From NCBI GenBank assembly GCA_002706685.1, contig PALV01000022.1, forward strand, positions 62,001 to 126,000: a DNA stretch of 64,000 bases, read 5' to 3'. This document shows, piece by piece, positions 1 through 7,799 of the stretch. The translations under genes and the position numbers were made by a program. The stretch comes from Gammaproteobacteria bacterium. GTDB taxonomy: Bacteria > Pseudomonadota > Gammaproteobacteria > Pseudomonadales > Pseudohongiellaceae. Each line of letters opens with the position of its first letter. The stretch's first letter is position 1. Below the pieces are notes generated by a model. The model was given only the letters and a program-made list of their open reading frames with translations, did no database searches and had not been told where the DNA came from.

Positions 1-181
1 CAGGTCGCGGACGCACTACTTCTGGTATGTCATTGTTTGCCACAGTTGCTGCGGGCGGCTCAATATGACGTCCTTCGCTGGGCCGCTCCGGCAGGGATGA
101 ACTGCATCCACTGAGCAACACTGCACTCAGTGTCAACCGTGTCAGGGGATGTGTGAGTAAGCTCATAGTCTGGTTTCTCAT
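1..181 (-). CDS. mshL: MSHA pilus secretin MshL, N-terminal fragment (runs off the window)
   Basis: Only the first 60 codons are inside the window. They begin at an ATG that overlaps the mshM stop codon (TGATG), so the two genes are translationally coupled. The peptide starts with a basic n-region and a hydrophobic stretch ending in a lipobox-like LLSGC, with the cysteine near residue 27. A Ser/Pro/Glu-rich linker follows, as in secretin lipoproteins of type IV pilus and MSHA systems. The identification as MshL rests mainly on the neighbouring MshM-type ATPase; the secretin domain itself lies outside. A second in-frame ATG five codons later is an alternative start. Confidence 0.55.
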   Translation of the reverse strand, partial: MRNQTMSLLTHPLTRLTLSAVLLSGCSSSLPERPSEGRHIEPPAATVANNDIPEVVRPRP

Positions 182-1713
182 CAGAGGCATTCAAGTCGGT
201 TGACGTTCTGCACAAACGGCACGTTGACGGTGAACGCTGACGGCAGGGTTGAAATATTTGATCGGGCAGCATCGACAGTGTCGAAGCTGCCGTAAATGAC
301 GCGCCACATGGGGCCACCCGCACCAGGCACCAGGCAGGTAAAGGTAAGATCTATCAGGCCAGCGCGCTGCATGGTTCGCAGCGCATCTGACAGATAATCT
401 GTTTCATGTTCGCCGACCGACAGGATCTGCAGGGCAAACGAGCCACGATCCTCACCATAAAACCAGTCAATGAATGCCTCGCGGCGCTCTGCGACAATCG
501 CTGGCCAGGGGTCAGGTTCCGGCAGCGAGGTGGTCTCGTCGCTGGCAGTGGCCGCCAGCGCAGTCACTGCTTCTGAGGGAGCTTCGAGCTCTGCAACGGC
601 TTCGCTCTGTGCGAGCGGCTCGATGTCCGCTACAGCTTCACTTTGCACAGCAGCTTGTGGCTCTGCGGCGGTAGCTGCCGTGACCAGCGCCAGGTCAACA
701 GATGGCTCCGCAACTGTCGCAGCAACTGGCTCACTTACTGCGGTGACTTCCGCCGCCTGCTGCATTTCGTAAAGCAGATAGGCCTGCCAGCTCGCGACAA
801 CACTCAGGGCAATTACCGCTGTCACCAGCGCGGTGCGCCAGAATCGGCGGGGCGCCGACTCCCGGTAGTCGGAGTCCTTGATGGCAGCTTTGACGTGAGA
901 GACCTTGACGGCCGTTTGCAACTGATTGCGCAAGGATCGCGGCCGATTCGTCGTCGCGGAGTCTCCATATGCAGCCAGCATGGATTTGTCGGCGAGTATG
1001 TTGATGCGTCGGGTCAATCCGCCGGAGGCTCGCGCTATTAGCTTCTCTGCCTTCTTGCTGAAAACCTGCGGAACCGGGCAGCCGGCCGCCTGCAGTCGGT
1101 GCTTTATGTACTCCGACACTTCGTCGGGCTTTAAAGGGTCAAGATAAAAACTGTGCGTGATACGCTCGCGCAGTTGACGGATATTCTTGTTCTGCAGATT
1201 TTTGTCCAGCTCTGGCTGGCCAAACAGAATAATCTGCATCAGCTTGTGCTGGTGCGTTTCCAGGTTGCTGAACAGACGGATCTCTTCCAGCGTCTCCAGC
1301 GGCATGCTTTGGGCTTCTTCAATGATAACCAGTACAGTCCGGTTGGCGCCGTGCTGTTCGAGCAGGTATTCCTGAAGTTTTTGCATCAGGACCAGGCGCG
1401 GGGTTTCCTGGGTGACTGGCAGGTTCAGCTCAAACGCGACCGCATAGAGGATTTCGTGCGGTGTCAGTTTGGGGTTGGCCAGGTAAACAACAGTGACGCT
1501 GGCGGGCAGACGCTCTTCCAGCATCCGGCACAGCATGGTCTTGCCACTGCCGACTTCGCCAACGACTTTGAGGATGCCTTCGCCGGATTGCACAGCATAA
1601 AGCAGGGCTTCGAGAATGACGCCCCGGCCGTTTTCGCCACCGTTGTAAAAAAGAGCAGGATCCGGTGTTATGCGAAACGGATGTCTGTCGAGCGAGTAAT
1701 AGTCAAGGTACAA
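181..1713 (-). CDS. mshM: MshM-like ExeA-family AAA ATPase with C-terminal SPOR-like domain
   Basis: A 510-residue protein of the ExeA/MshM group, whose members are inner-membrane ATPases thought to help place or assemble secretins by contacting peptidoglycan. The N-terminal AAA domain has Walker A GEVGSGKT at residues 52-59 and Walker B VLVIIEEAQ at about 127-135. A single transmembrane helix lies near residues 293-312. An Ala/Glu-rich linker of about 90 residues leads to a C-terminal region whose pattern (FALQILS near its start, WRVIYGSF later) looks like a SPOR peptidoglycan-binding fold. The start codon is TTG, with AGGA eight bases upstream and the family's usual opening MYLDYYSLDRHPF. 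The next gene is the secretin start, which supports an MSHA-type pilus. ExeA of a type II system is the alternative. Confidence 0.75.
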   Translation of the reverse strand: MYLDYYSLDRHPFRITPDPALFYNGGENGRGVILEALLYAVQSGEGILKVVGEVGSGKTMLCRMLEERLPASVTVVYLANPKLTPHEILYAVAFELNLPVTQETPRLVLMQKLQEYLLEQHGANRTVLVIIEEAQSMPLETLEEIRLFSNLETHQHKLMQIILFGQPELDKNLQNKNIRQLRERITHSFYLDPLKPDEVSEYIKHRLQAAGCPVPQVFSKKAEKLIARASGGLTRRINILADKSMLAAYGDSATTNRPRSLRNQLQTAVKVSHVKAAIKDSDYRESAPRRFWRTALVTAVIALSVVASWQAYLLYEMQQAAEVTAVSEPVAATVAEPSVDLALVTAATAAEPQAAVQSEAVADIEPLAQSEAVAELEAPSEAVTALAATASDETTSLPEPDPWPAIVAERREAFIDWFYGEDRGSFALQILSVGEHETDYLSDALRTMQRAGLIDLTFTCLVPGAGGPMWRVIYGSFDTVDAARSNISTLPSAFTVNVPFVQNVNRLECL

Positions 1714-1844
1714 ATCGGCATTCCTGATAATGCGGTCACTCTGACCTCAAATTCCCGCTTAGATGAGGGCTACCTTATTATCCTACCTGTTGCAGGTGCG
1801 CGTCATATGTTCAGAGGGTCAAAATAGGGCTGAATTGCAGTCCC

Positions 1845-4691
1845 TCAGGGCTGCAGTCGGAAAGTTACATTGGCAATGATTGCACGCGCGTTGGTGGTGC
1901 TGCCGATGACTGTTGCTCGCTGCAATGTGGCGGTCAGCTGTACCGAACTGCTACTGCGGACGATATCAGTCACCTCAACTGATTGCGGGTTTGGCATTTC
2001 GTCTTTGAGTAACCGCGTGACCAGTTCAACCAGGGCCGCATCTTCTAGCTGAGAGCTCGTCAACGTTTCCGTTAATTGCTGGTCAAACTGTCGTGCCTGA
2101 ACTGCCAGACCGCCAATGGAAACCGCTTCGGCACCGCTAATGAGAATCATGTACTGATTTTCATCGCTTGTCTGGGCCTGCTGTAGTTCTGATGTTACAG
2201 ACTGAAGACTTCCGGCGTAAAAATCGCTTGTCCCAAAATCGCCGCCCCGGATAAAGACTTCGGAGTCAATAACACTCAATGTGACGGAGGTGCCTGCATA
2301 GAAGCGTGACAGAATACCTGCAACCTCAATGGTAGACGAACTACTGTCGGCCACGAAGAGTGCCGGGTAAACCTGCTCTGCCAGATCGAACAGCACTTCG
2401 GCGCTGGCGCGCTGAGTGGCAGTGACGGAGCCTGGCTGGCAGTACTCTGAGCTGTTGATCCGGTTGCCGGTGAGCACGCCCAGGCTGTTACCTCGCGAAT
2501 TGCCCAGCGCAATGATCATTTCTCCCGTTTCTGCGTCCTGCGACAGAGCGGCCGTCATTCCATTGTTGCTCTCACGCCACGCGGCCAAAGCCTGAGTCGT
2601 GGCACTGGCATCCAGTTGTGTATCATCAAGACACAATCTGCCGCCGGCGCCGACTGTCACTCTTACCAGGCTGCCATTGCTATAGGGCGAAAACGGATTG
2701 GCGCCACTGACCAGCATCTCGTAGGTGCCGGCGTAAGTCTGGTAGACGGATGGGGGCTGCGGAAGGTTGTCAACTGCAGCTGTCAGTTCGGCTATCAATG
2801 CCGCACGTCTGCCAACGTAGTAGTCGACAGCGCCAAATTCGCCGCCGCGCACAAATACATCGCTACCGACCACGGAAACGGTGACACCACTACCCGGGTA
2901 GCGCCGAACATATGCTCCACTGGCAGTGCTTTCCTGGTAGGGAGTCTGGCGGGGGAAAAGGTCCGGATAGAATTGTTCCGCGAGCGTTATCAGATTGCCG
3001 GATACGGCCTTGTCCGACGTGGAGGGCGGTGCGTCGTAGCAACTACTTGTGTTATTCACTCGCTGGCCGGTCAGGGTTCCCAGGTTGCCTCCCTGGCTGG
3101 TAGTCAGACGGAAACTCAGGTCTTCCGTTATGCCTGCCACTGACAGATGGAGTTGCAGTCCGGCGCTGCTGTTGATCCAGAGAACCTCGTCGGGCGTTGA
3201 TCGTGGGGAGTCAGGATTGGTAAAGACAACATTGTCCAGGCAAACGGTGCCATCGGATTCGATGCCGAAGCGGACAATACTGCCATTGGGAATAACTGAC
3301 AGTGAGTGACTGCCGCTGAGTGTCATTTCATAGGTGCCGGTCAGCGAGCTGTCGGGTGTGTATGACTCGCGTTGCGCCAGGATATCCGCTATCACTGTCT
3401 CGAGATTGCCGACTGCTGTTCCGCTGAACGACACGCTGCCCTCGCCTGAATAGACAATACCATCGCGGACCGCAAGAAACACATTGGTACCAGGGTAGTA
3501 GCGATAGTAATAGTCCTCATTGCGACGCGTGACAATCAGCGGGCCAGGCATCAGGTCTGGATAATATTGCTCAGCCAGCTCGAACAGCTCATCTATGGTT
3601 TCGGTGTCGGCATCATCAGGGAAGGCGGCCTGGCAGTATTCGCTGAACGAGATCCGGTCGCCCTGCAGTTCGCCGGCGTAGCTGCCGCCTGATGACTGCA
3701 CCGTAAGTAGTGCTTCGGCCAGGTCGTCGATATCATCTGGCAGGCTGAAGCGACGATTGTTGGCGGTATCGATCCAGACCGGGTTGGTCGTATTGTTGTT
3801 CAGGTACAGTGGTGGGCTCAGTTGCGTGCCATCGCTAAGACATAACTGTCCATTGCTTCGTATCACATAGGTGACTGACGTGCCGTCCGGAATGGGCGAA
3901 AACGGCTGCGTGTCAGACATCTCGGCTTCATAGGTACCGATATGTTCCGAGTCAATTGTCGCTGGACGCGCAATATTGTTAATGCCACCTCCCGCGGAAA
4001 GGCTGCTGTAGCTGCCGACATTGATATAGGTGTCGCCATAGCTGCCGCCGCGCGCGTAGATCTGTCCGTCCCGGTACGCCAGATAAATGCCTGTTGAGTC
4101 GTAGTACCGATAAGTATAACCATCAGACTGCTGGTTAAAAATAAACAGCCCGGCAGGAAACAGCGCGGGGAAAGCGGTTTGTGCGGAGCTGAAGAAGCTG
4201 GTCAGCTGGGCGCTGGTAGGTTCGGTGTCAAGCTGGCCGCAGGTTCCAGTGCCAGCGGCAAAACTGACGAATTCGAATTCACCATATAGTGTCCCGGCTG
4301 CGCTGAAAAACTCGATCCTGTCAAAAACATAGTCTTCATCATCGGGATCTGGATCGTTGTCAGTGATGTTCAGATCGAAGCGAACATCTGACAGTGAGTT
4401 GGCCCAGCGAACAACAAGCGATGGTGTCAGAATCGACGAGGGGCTGGAAAGCGTGACACCGTCAACACACAGGCGTTGATTCTGACCGATGACAAAAGTG
4501 GATTGCGTCCCATTCGTAACTGGCGTTGAATCCGGAGCATCGGCATCGATTGTGAAACGGAGTGTATAAGTTCCTTCCAGAGGATCAAGCAGATCATCAA
4601 TGGACTGTCCAAGAACAGTCGTCGATGCCGTTAGCGACAATAAGGTGGCGCAGGCAAAGCTGCTCAGAAACGGAAGCCCAGCACGAAACAT
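1845..4691 (-). CDS. Exported protein of four tandem YPxLF / RYYPGT modules, function unknown
   Basis: A 948-residue protein with a signal peptide (cleavage near residues 28-30, VLGQS). It is built from four divergent copies of a module of about 200 residues, roughly 39-230, 252-440, 451-650 and 660-850, plus a short C-terminal domain to 948. Each module opens with GTYE or GTYT, then has an RLCVD/QLCLS-type strand with a cysteine and a second cysteine about 75-100 residues on. It closes with a helix of the type LFELAEQYYPDLM, a YYRYYPGT strand, and a VRDGxVYxxGG hairpin before a VG. This LAEQxYPxLF plus RYYPGT pattern occurs in other exported proteobacterial proteins of unknown role. The paired cysteines suggest a disulfide in each module. 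It lies 78 bases downstream of pcl on the same strand, and no terminator stands out in the gap. Surface or periplasmic location is an inference. Confidence 0.8.
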   Translation of the reverse strand: MFRAGLPFLSSFACATLLSLTASTTVLGQSIDDLLDPLEGTYTLRFTIDADAPDSTPVTNGTQSTFVIGQNQRLCVDGVTLSSPSSILTPSLVVRWANSLSDVRFDLNITDNDPDPDDEDYVFDRIEFFSAAGTLYGEFEFVSFAAGTGTCGQLDTEPTSAQLTSFFSSAQTAFPALFPAGLFIFNQQSDGYTYRYYDSTGIYLAYRDGQIYARGGSYGDTYINVGSYSSLSAGGGINNIARPATIDSEHIGTYEAEMSDTQPFSPIPDGTSVTYVIRSNGQLCLSDGTQLSPPLYLNNNTTNPVWIDTANNRRFSLPDDIDDLAEALLTVQSSGGSYAGELQGDRISFSEYCQAAFPDDADTETIDELFELAEQYYPDLMPGPLIVTRRNEDYYYRYYPGTNVFLAVRDGIVYSGEGSVSFSGTAVGNLETVIADILAQRESYTPDSSLTGTYEMTLSGSHSLSVIPNGSIVRFGIESDGTVCLDNVVFTNPDSPRSTPDEVLWINSSAGLQLHLSVAGITEDLSFRLTTSQGGNLGTLTGQRVNNTSSCYDAPPSTSDKAVSGNLITLAEQFYPDLFPRQTPYQESTASGAYVRRYPGSGVTVSVVGSDVFVRGGEFGAVDYYVGRRAALIAELTAAVDNLPQPPSVYQTYAGTYEMLVSGANPFSPYSNGSLVRVTVGAGGRLCLDDTQLDASATTQALAAWRESNNGMTAALSQDAETGEMIIALGNSRGNSLGVLTGNRINSSEYCQPGSVTATQRASAEVLFDLAEQVYPALFVADSSSSTIEVAGILSRFYAGTSVTLSVIDSEVFIRGGDFGTSDFYAGSLQSVTSELQQAQTSDENQYMILISGAEAVSIGGLAVQARQFDQQLTETLTSSQLEDAALVELVTRLLKDEMPNPQSVEVTDIVRSSSSVQLTATLQRATVIGSTTNARAIIANVTFRLQP

Positions 4692-4769
4692 GGTGATTGT
4701 CGCCGGAAAATTAATATGCCCGACAGGCTCTGGTCGGACGGACCGGGCTAATGTAACCGGTAATGCCTG

Positions 4770-6080
4770 TTACTGTCGAGCAGCAGGCATGGCTGAACGG
4801 AAGCGTCTTGTCCCCCCGATCAGGGGGTAGGATTCGGGATTCCAGCTGGTTGGTTTGCCCATGGAAGACCGGGGCAAAGCTGTGCCAACGACGATTGATG
4901 CCGGTGCTGGTGTGTTGCCCAGTTGTCTGCTCATCCATTTGCTGAAGTGCTGACTCCAGATGGCGATATCCGCCGGTTGTTGCTTTAGCGCAAGGAATAC
5001 ATGCAGTTGACACTGCGATTCGGCGCCGTTTGTCACAATCCGCGCCTCGCCAACGTCCTGATGTTGTTCCAGGCTTTTGGCAACCGATGGCAGATGAATG
5101 TTGTGACCATTAATCTTCACCGTGTCATCACGTCGCCCGAGAAGCCTGATAGTGTCAGGGCCGCTTGAGCGGATGTCGTCCTGCAGCAGAACGTGCATAT
5201 CTGATTGTCGGTGCTGCAGGTGCCAGCCATCTGCTGTCTCGGCAATTTGCCAGTACGGCAGCAGATGATAATCATCGCCATCTTCCATGCGATAGGCTAT
5301 TCCTGCCGTTTCTGTGCTGCCGTACACTTCGATCAGCCGCGCCTTTGGATAGCCTTGCCGGATTGTCCGGGCGTCGGCCTCTGCCAGCTTTCCTGCAGAG
5401 CTGATACCGATAAAACGATCGGGGAGTGTTAACCCCAGCTCCAGGATCAGGTGCCAGGTGTCAGGCGTACAGACTATCAGGTCATTGTTGCGGAGATTTT
5501 TGACCCAGCTAACCGGTAGTGTGGTCAGGGGATCTATGTGGTTCACTGGGATGGACAGCCTGGCGGGCAGCAGCTGGGTCCAGATAAAGCCGTAGATATG
5601 ATGCGACGGAACCGTTGCCACCAGTCTCTCCGGCGCCAGGTCACTTCGCTTTAGCAGGCTTGCAAACGCCTCGCATTCATTTAGCAGATGTTGAATATGG
5701 TGACTGCTCATGGTGGGTGAACCCATCGACCCAGATGAGTAGAAACCAATATGCGAGTCATCGGCCTGCAGGCTGCGTCGCATGACTTCCAGCCAGCCCT
5801 GGAAGGATCGCCGGGCCAGCAGCAGGTCGGACAGACCGGTGCGGTCCAGTCCGAGGCTGCCAGCGGCACGGCTCGCCATGCTGATCATATCCAGTGAATT
5901 CATGGCGAATGAGCGCGGATCGTCCAGCAGGCTGGCGGAATCAAACTCTGGATCTGCCAGCAACTCAGACAGCCCGCGGCGCTGCAACACATCGCGCAGG
6001 AAATCCCGCAGCCAGCGTTGCAGCCCATCGCTGTCAGCGTTGGCGCCGCAGCCCGGGGAAGTGCGCCACCATGCTGTCAC
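4770..6080 (-). CDS. pcl: p-Coumarate:CoA ligase for PYP chromophore (adenylate-forming)
   Basis: A 436-residue member of the ANL adenylate-forming superfamily. It has the phosphate loop YSSGSMGSP (about 114-122, with Thr where many members have Lys), the A5 motif EVYGSTETAG (251-260), the A8 hinge near DDTVKINGHNI (318-328), and the C-terminal catalytic Lys409 in MGKP. It starts at a GTG two bases after the pyp stop, so it is co-transcribed and probably coupled to pyp. In PYP-containing bacteria a ligase of this kind activates p-coumaric acid to the CoA thioester, from which the chromophore reaches the PYP cysteine. The adjacency to a canonical PYP gene makes this role much more likely than general acyl-CoA synthesis. 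The protein is shorter than plant-type 4-coumarate ligases. Confidence 0.85.
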   Translation of the reverse strand: MTAWWRTSPGCGANADSDGLQRWLRDFLRDVLQRRGLSELLADPEFDSASLLDDPRSFAMNSLDMISMASRAAGSLGLDRTGLSDLLLARRSFQGWLEVMRRSLQADDSHIGFYSSGSMGSPTMSSHHIQHLLNECEAFASLLKRSDLAPERLVATVPSHHIYGFIWTQLLPARLSIPVNHIDPLTTLPVSWVKNLRNNDLIVCTPDTWHLILELGLTLPDRFIGISSAGKLAEADARTIRQGYPKARLIEVYGSTETAGIAYRMEDGDDYHLLPYWQIAETADGWHLQHRQSDMHVLLQDDIRSSGPDTIRLLGRRDDTVKINGHNIHLPSVAKSLEQHQDVGEARIVTNGAESQCQLHVFLALKQQPADIAIWSQHFSKWMSRQLGNTPAPASIVVGTALPRSSMGKPTSWNPESYPLIGGTRRFRSAMPAARQ

Positions 6081-6082
6081 GG

Positions 6083-6463
6083 TCAGAGACGTTTAACGAA
6101 GATCCAGAAGCTGCCACCAACCAGAGCGGGTTTCATATGAACTTTTACTTTGGTGGGTGTCATCTGATAGTCAAAGGTGTATTCCAGCATCACGCTGCTG
6201 TGGTCTTTGACGACCTTGTCGAATGCACCTTTGAATTTTGGCGTGTTGGTACAGGGCGCAACGTCGGTAAAGAAATTTTTACCGATTACCTGAGCTGGCG
6301 TGCGTCCAGTGATAGCGCCTTCGGTCTGATTGTACTGAATGATTTTACCTGTACTGTCCAGCTGGATGGCACCAAACGCAAGGCCATCAATTTCGCTGCT
6401 GCTCATTTTGGCGAGTTTGTTTTCCAGGTCATTGGCGCCAAAATCGATTATTTCCAGAGACAT
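6083..6463 (-). CDS. pyp: Photoactive yellow protein (blue-light receptor, PAS domain)
   Basis: A 126-residue single-domain PAS protein that follows Halorhodospira halophila PYP closely along its whole length. All chromophore-pocket residues are present with an offset of +2: Tyr44 (Y42), Glu48 (E46), Thr52 (T50), Arg54 (R52), the p-coumarate-binding Cys71 (C69) in DVAPC, and Met102 (M100) in YQMTPTKVK. It should therefore bind p-coumaric acid through a thioester and run a blue-light photocycle. The chosen ATG is preceded by AGAAGGT and gives the family's normal length; an upstream in-frame ATG would add 44 unrelated residues. pcl follows two bases after the stop. No output domain is fused, so any signalling partner must be separate. 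The physiological response is unknown. Confidence 0.96.
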   Translation of the reverse strand: MSLEIIDFGANDLENKLAKMSSSEIDGLAFGAIQLDSTGKIIQYNQTEGAITGRTPAQVIGKNFFTDVAPCTNTPKFKGAFDKVVKDHSSVMLEYTFDYQMTPTKVKVHMKPALVGGSFWIFVKRL

Positions 6464-6629
6464 ACTACTTACCTTCTGTGTGTTGTTGATTGGCTTAGTA
6501 CGCACTGGGGTGGGTGGGCAGATCACCGGTGTACATTGTTTTACATTGGAGAGCGGGTTTTCACAGTCGAATGCCCAGTGGCGCGATGCCTGCACCGGCT
6601 GGTTGGTGGATCAGGGAGATCAGGAACCT

Positions 6630-7736
6630 TCAGGGTGAGGTTTCGGCTGTTGGCTGCTCTGCAGACCCGATAGGCTCTTCGCGCCTTAGACGGACTGAGC
6701 CAGGGTTGCGGCGTGCGTAGGCAATCATCCAGCGCAGGGCCATCAGTTCAGCCTGCTCAATAGACTCCGGGTCCATTTGCTCGCGCAGCTGTGTCAGGTA
6801 GCGGGGGGCCTGCTCATTGCCAAACCGGTAGGAGATTTCGTACCACATATGCCCGATGGTCAGATTCTGTTCCAATCCCAGGCCATCGGCATAAATGCGT
6901 CCCAGGAAAAGTTGTGCCAGCGAGTCGCCACGGTGGGCGGCTTCATTGAACCAGGTGTGTGCCTGTTCATAGTCGCGCGGCAATTGCTCATTATTGCCGG
7001 AGGAGTACAGCATGCCCAGTTGTGTCTGCGCATCGCGCATGCCCTGTTCGGCAGCCATGGCAAACAGGTCGCGGGCTTTGAGAACGTCGCGTTCCACCCC
7101 CTGACCTGCTGAATACATCATGGCCGCATTGTACTGCGCATCGGCACTGCCGTTTTCTGCTGCCATTTCAAACCAGGTCAGTGCCACGATCGGGCTTGCC
7201 TCGGTTCCCATACCAGACAGGTGCATGACGCCCAGATTGTATTGTGCGTCGCGATGGCCCTGACGGGCTGCTTCCTGGTACCAGCGGATGGCTGCCTCGT
7301 AGTCGCGCGGTCTGCCCTGGCCGTAGAAGTTCATGGTGCCGACAGCGTACTGGCCGTCCGCGCTACCTTGTTCCGCAGCCTGGCGGTACCAGTAGTAGGC
7401 TTCGCGATAGTCCTGGGGTATGCCTTCGCCACGATCGTACATCAGTCCCAGATTGAACTGCGCCTGCACAATGCCCTGCTGGGCGGCCAGTGCGTATAGC
7501 TGCATGGCGCGTTCGTGATCAACCTGGGTGCCGATCCCCTGATGATACATCAGGCCCAGATTGAACTGCGCCAGAGCGTGACCAATCATCGCGCCTTCTG
7601 TGAAGTTCTCGATGGCGGTGTCGTATTCTTCATCCTGAAAGGCCTGAAGTCCGACATTAACATCGTAGGATTGAGCGTGAGCGCCGAGGCTGGCGCTGGC
7701 AAGGAGCAGAGATATGGCTAGAAGGATGATTCGCAT
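6630..7736 (-). CDS. Exported Sel1-repeat (TPR-like) protein
   Basis: A 368-residue protein with a signal peptide (MRIILLAISLLLASASLGAHAQS) followed by about eight Sel1-like repeats. Each matches the pattern AQFNLGLMYxxGxGVxxDYxxAxxWYxxAAxQG, running nearly to residue 320, and a charged C-terminal tail follows. Sel1 repeats form helical solenoids that bind proteins, often in envelope or signalling complexes; no catalytic domain is visible. The start at MRII was chosen over an earlier in-frame codon because it places the signal peptide at the N-terminus. It lies 166 bases upstream of pyp on the same strand and 63 bases after the adenylate-forming gene, so it could be read through into pyp. Whether it has anything to do with light sensing is unknown. 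Confidence 0.85.
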   Translation of the reverse strand: MRIILLAISLLLASASLGAHAQSYDVNVGLQAFQDEEYDTAIENFTEGAMIGHALAQFNLGLMYHQGIGTQVDHERAMQLYALAAQQGIVQAQFNLGLMYDRGEGIPQDYREAYYWYRQAAEQGSADGQYAVGTMNFYGQGRPRDYEAAIRWYQEAARQGHRDAQYNLGVMHLSGMGTEASPIVALTWFEMAAENGSADAQYNAAMMYSAGQGVERDVLKARDLFAMAAEQGMRDAQTQLGMLYSSGNNEQLPRDYEQAHTWFNEAAHRGDSLAQLFLGRIYADGLGLEQNLTIGHMWYEISYRFGNEQAPRYLTQLREQMDPESIEQAELMALRWMIAYARRNPGSVRLRREEPIGSAEQPTAETSP

Positions 7737-7799
7737 ATCCGTGATTGTAGCTTGAAGCCCCTCCCAGTGAAACAACTCTCCGACAAACTGGAGCCAAAA

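Noticed and set aside
6536..6551. TGT-N10-ACA motif upstream of pyp, like a PpsR/CrtJ site
   Set aside because: The PpsR/CrtJ consensus has 12 bases between the half-sites; here there are 10, and no photosynthesis genes are nearby.
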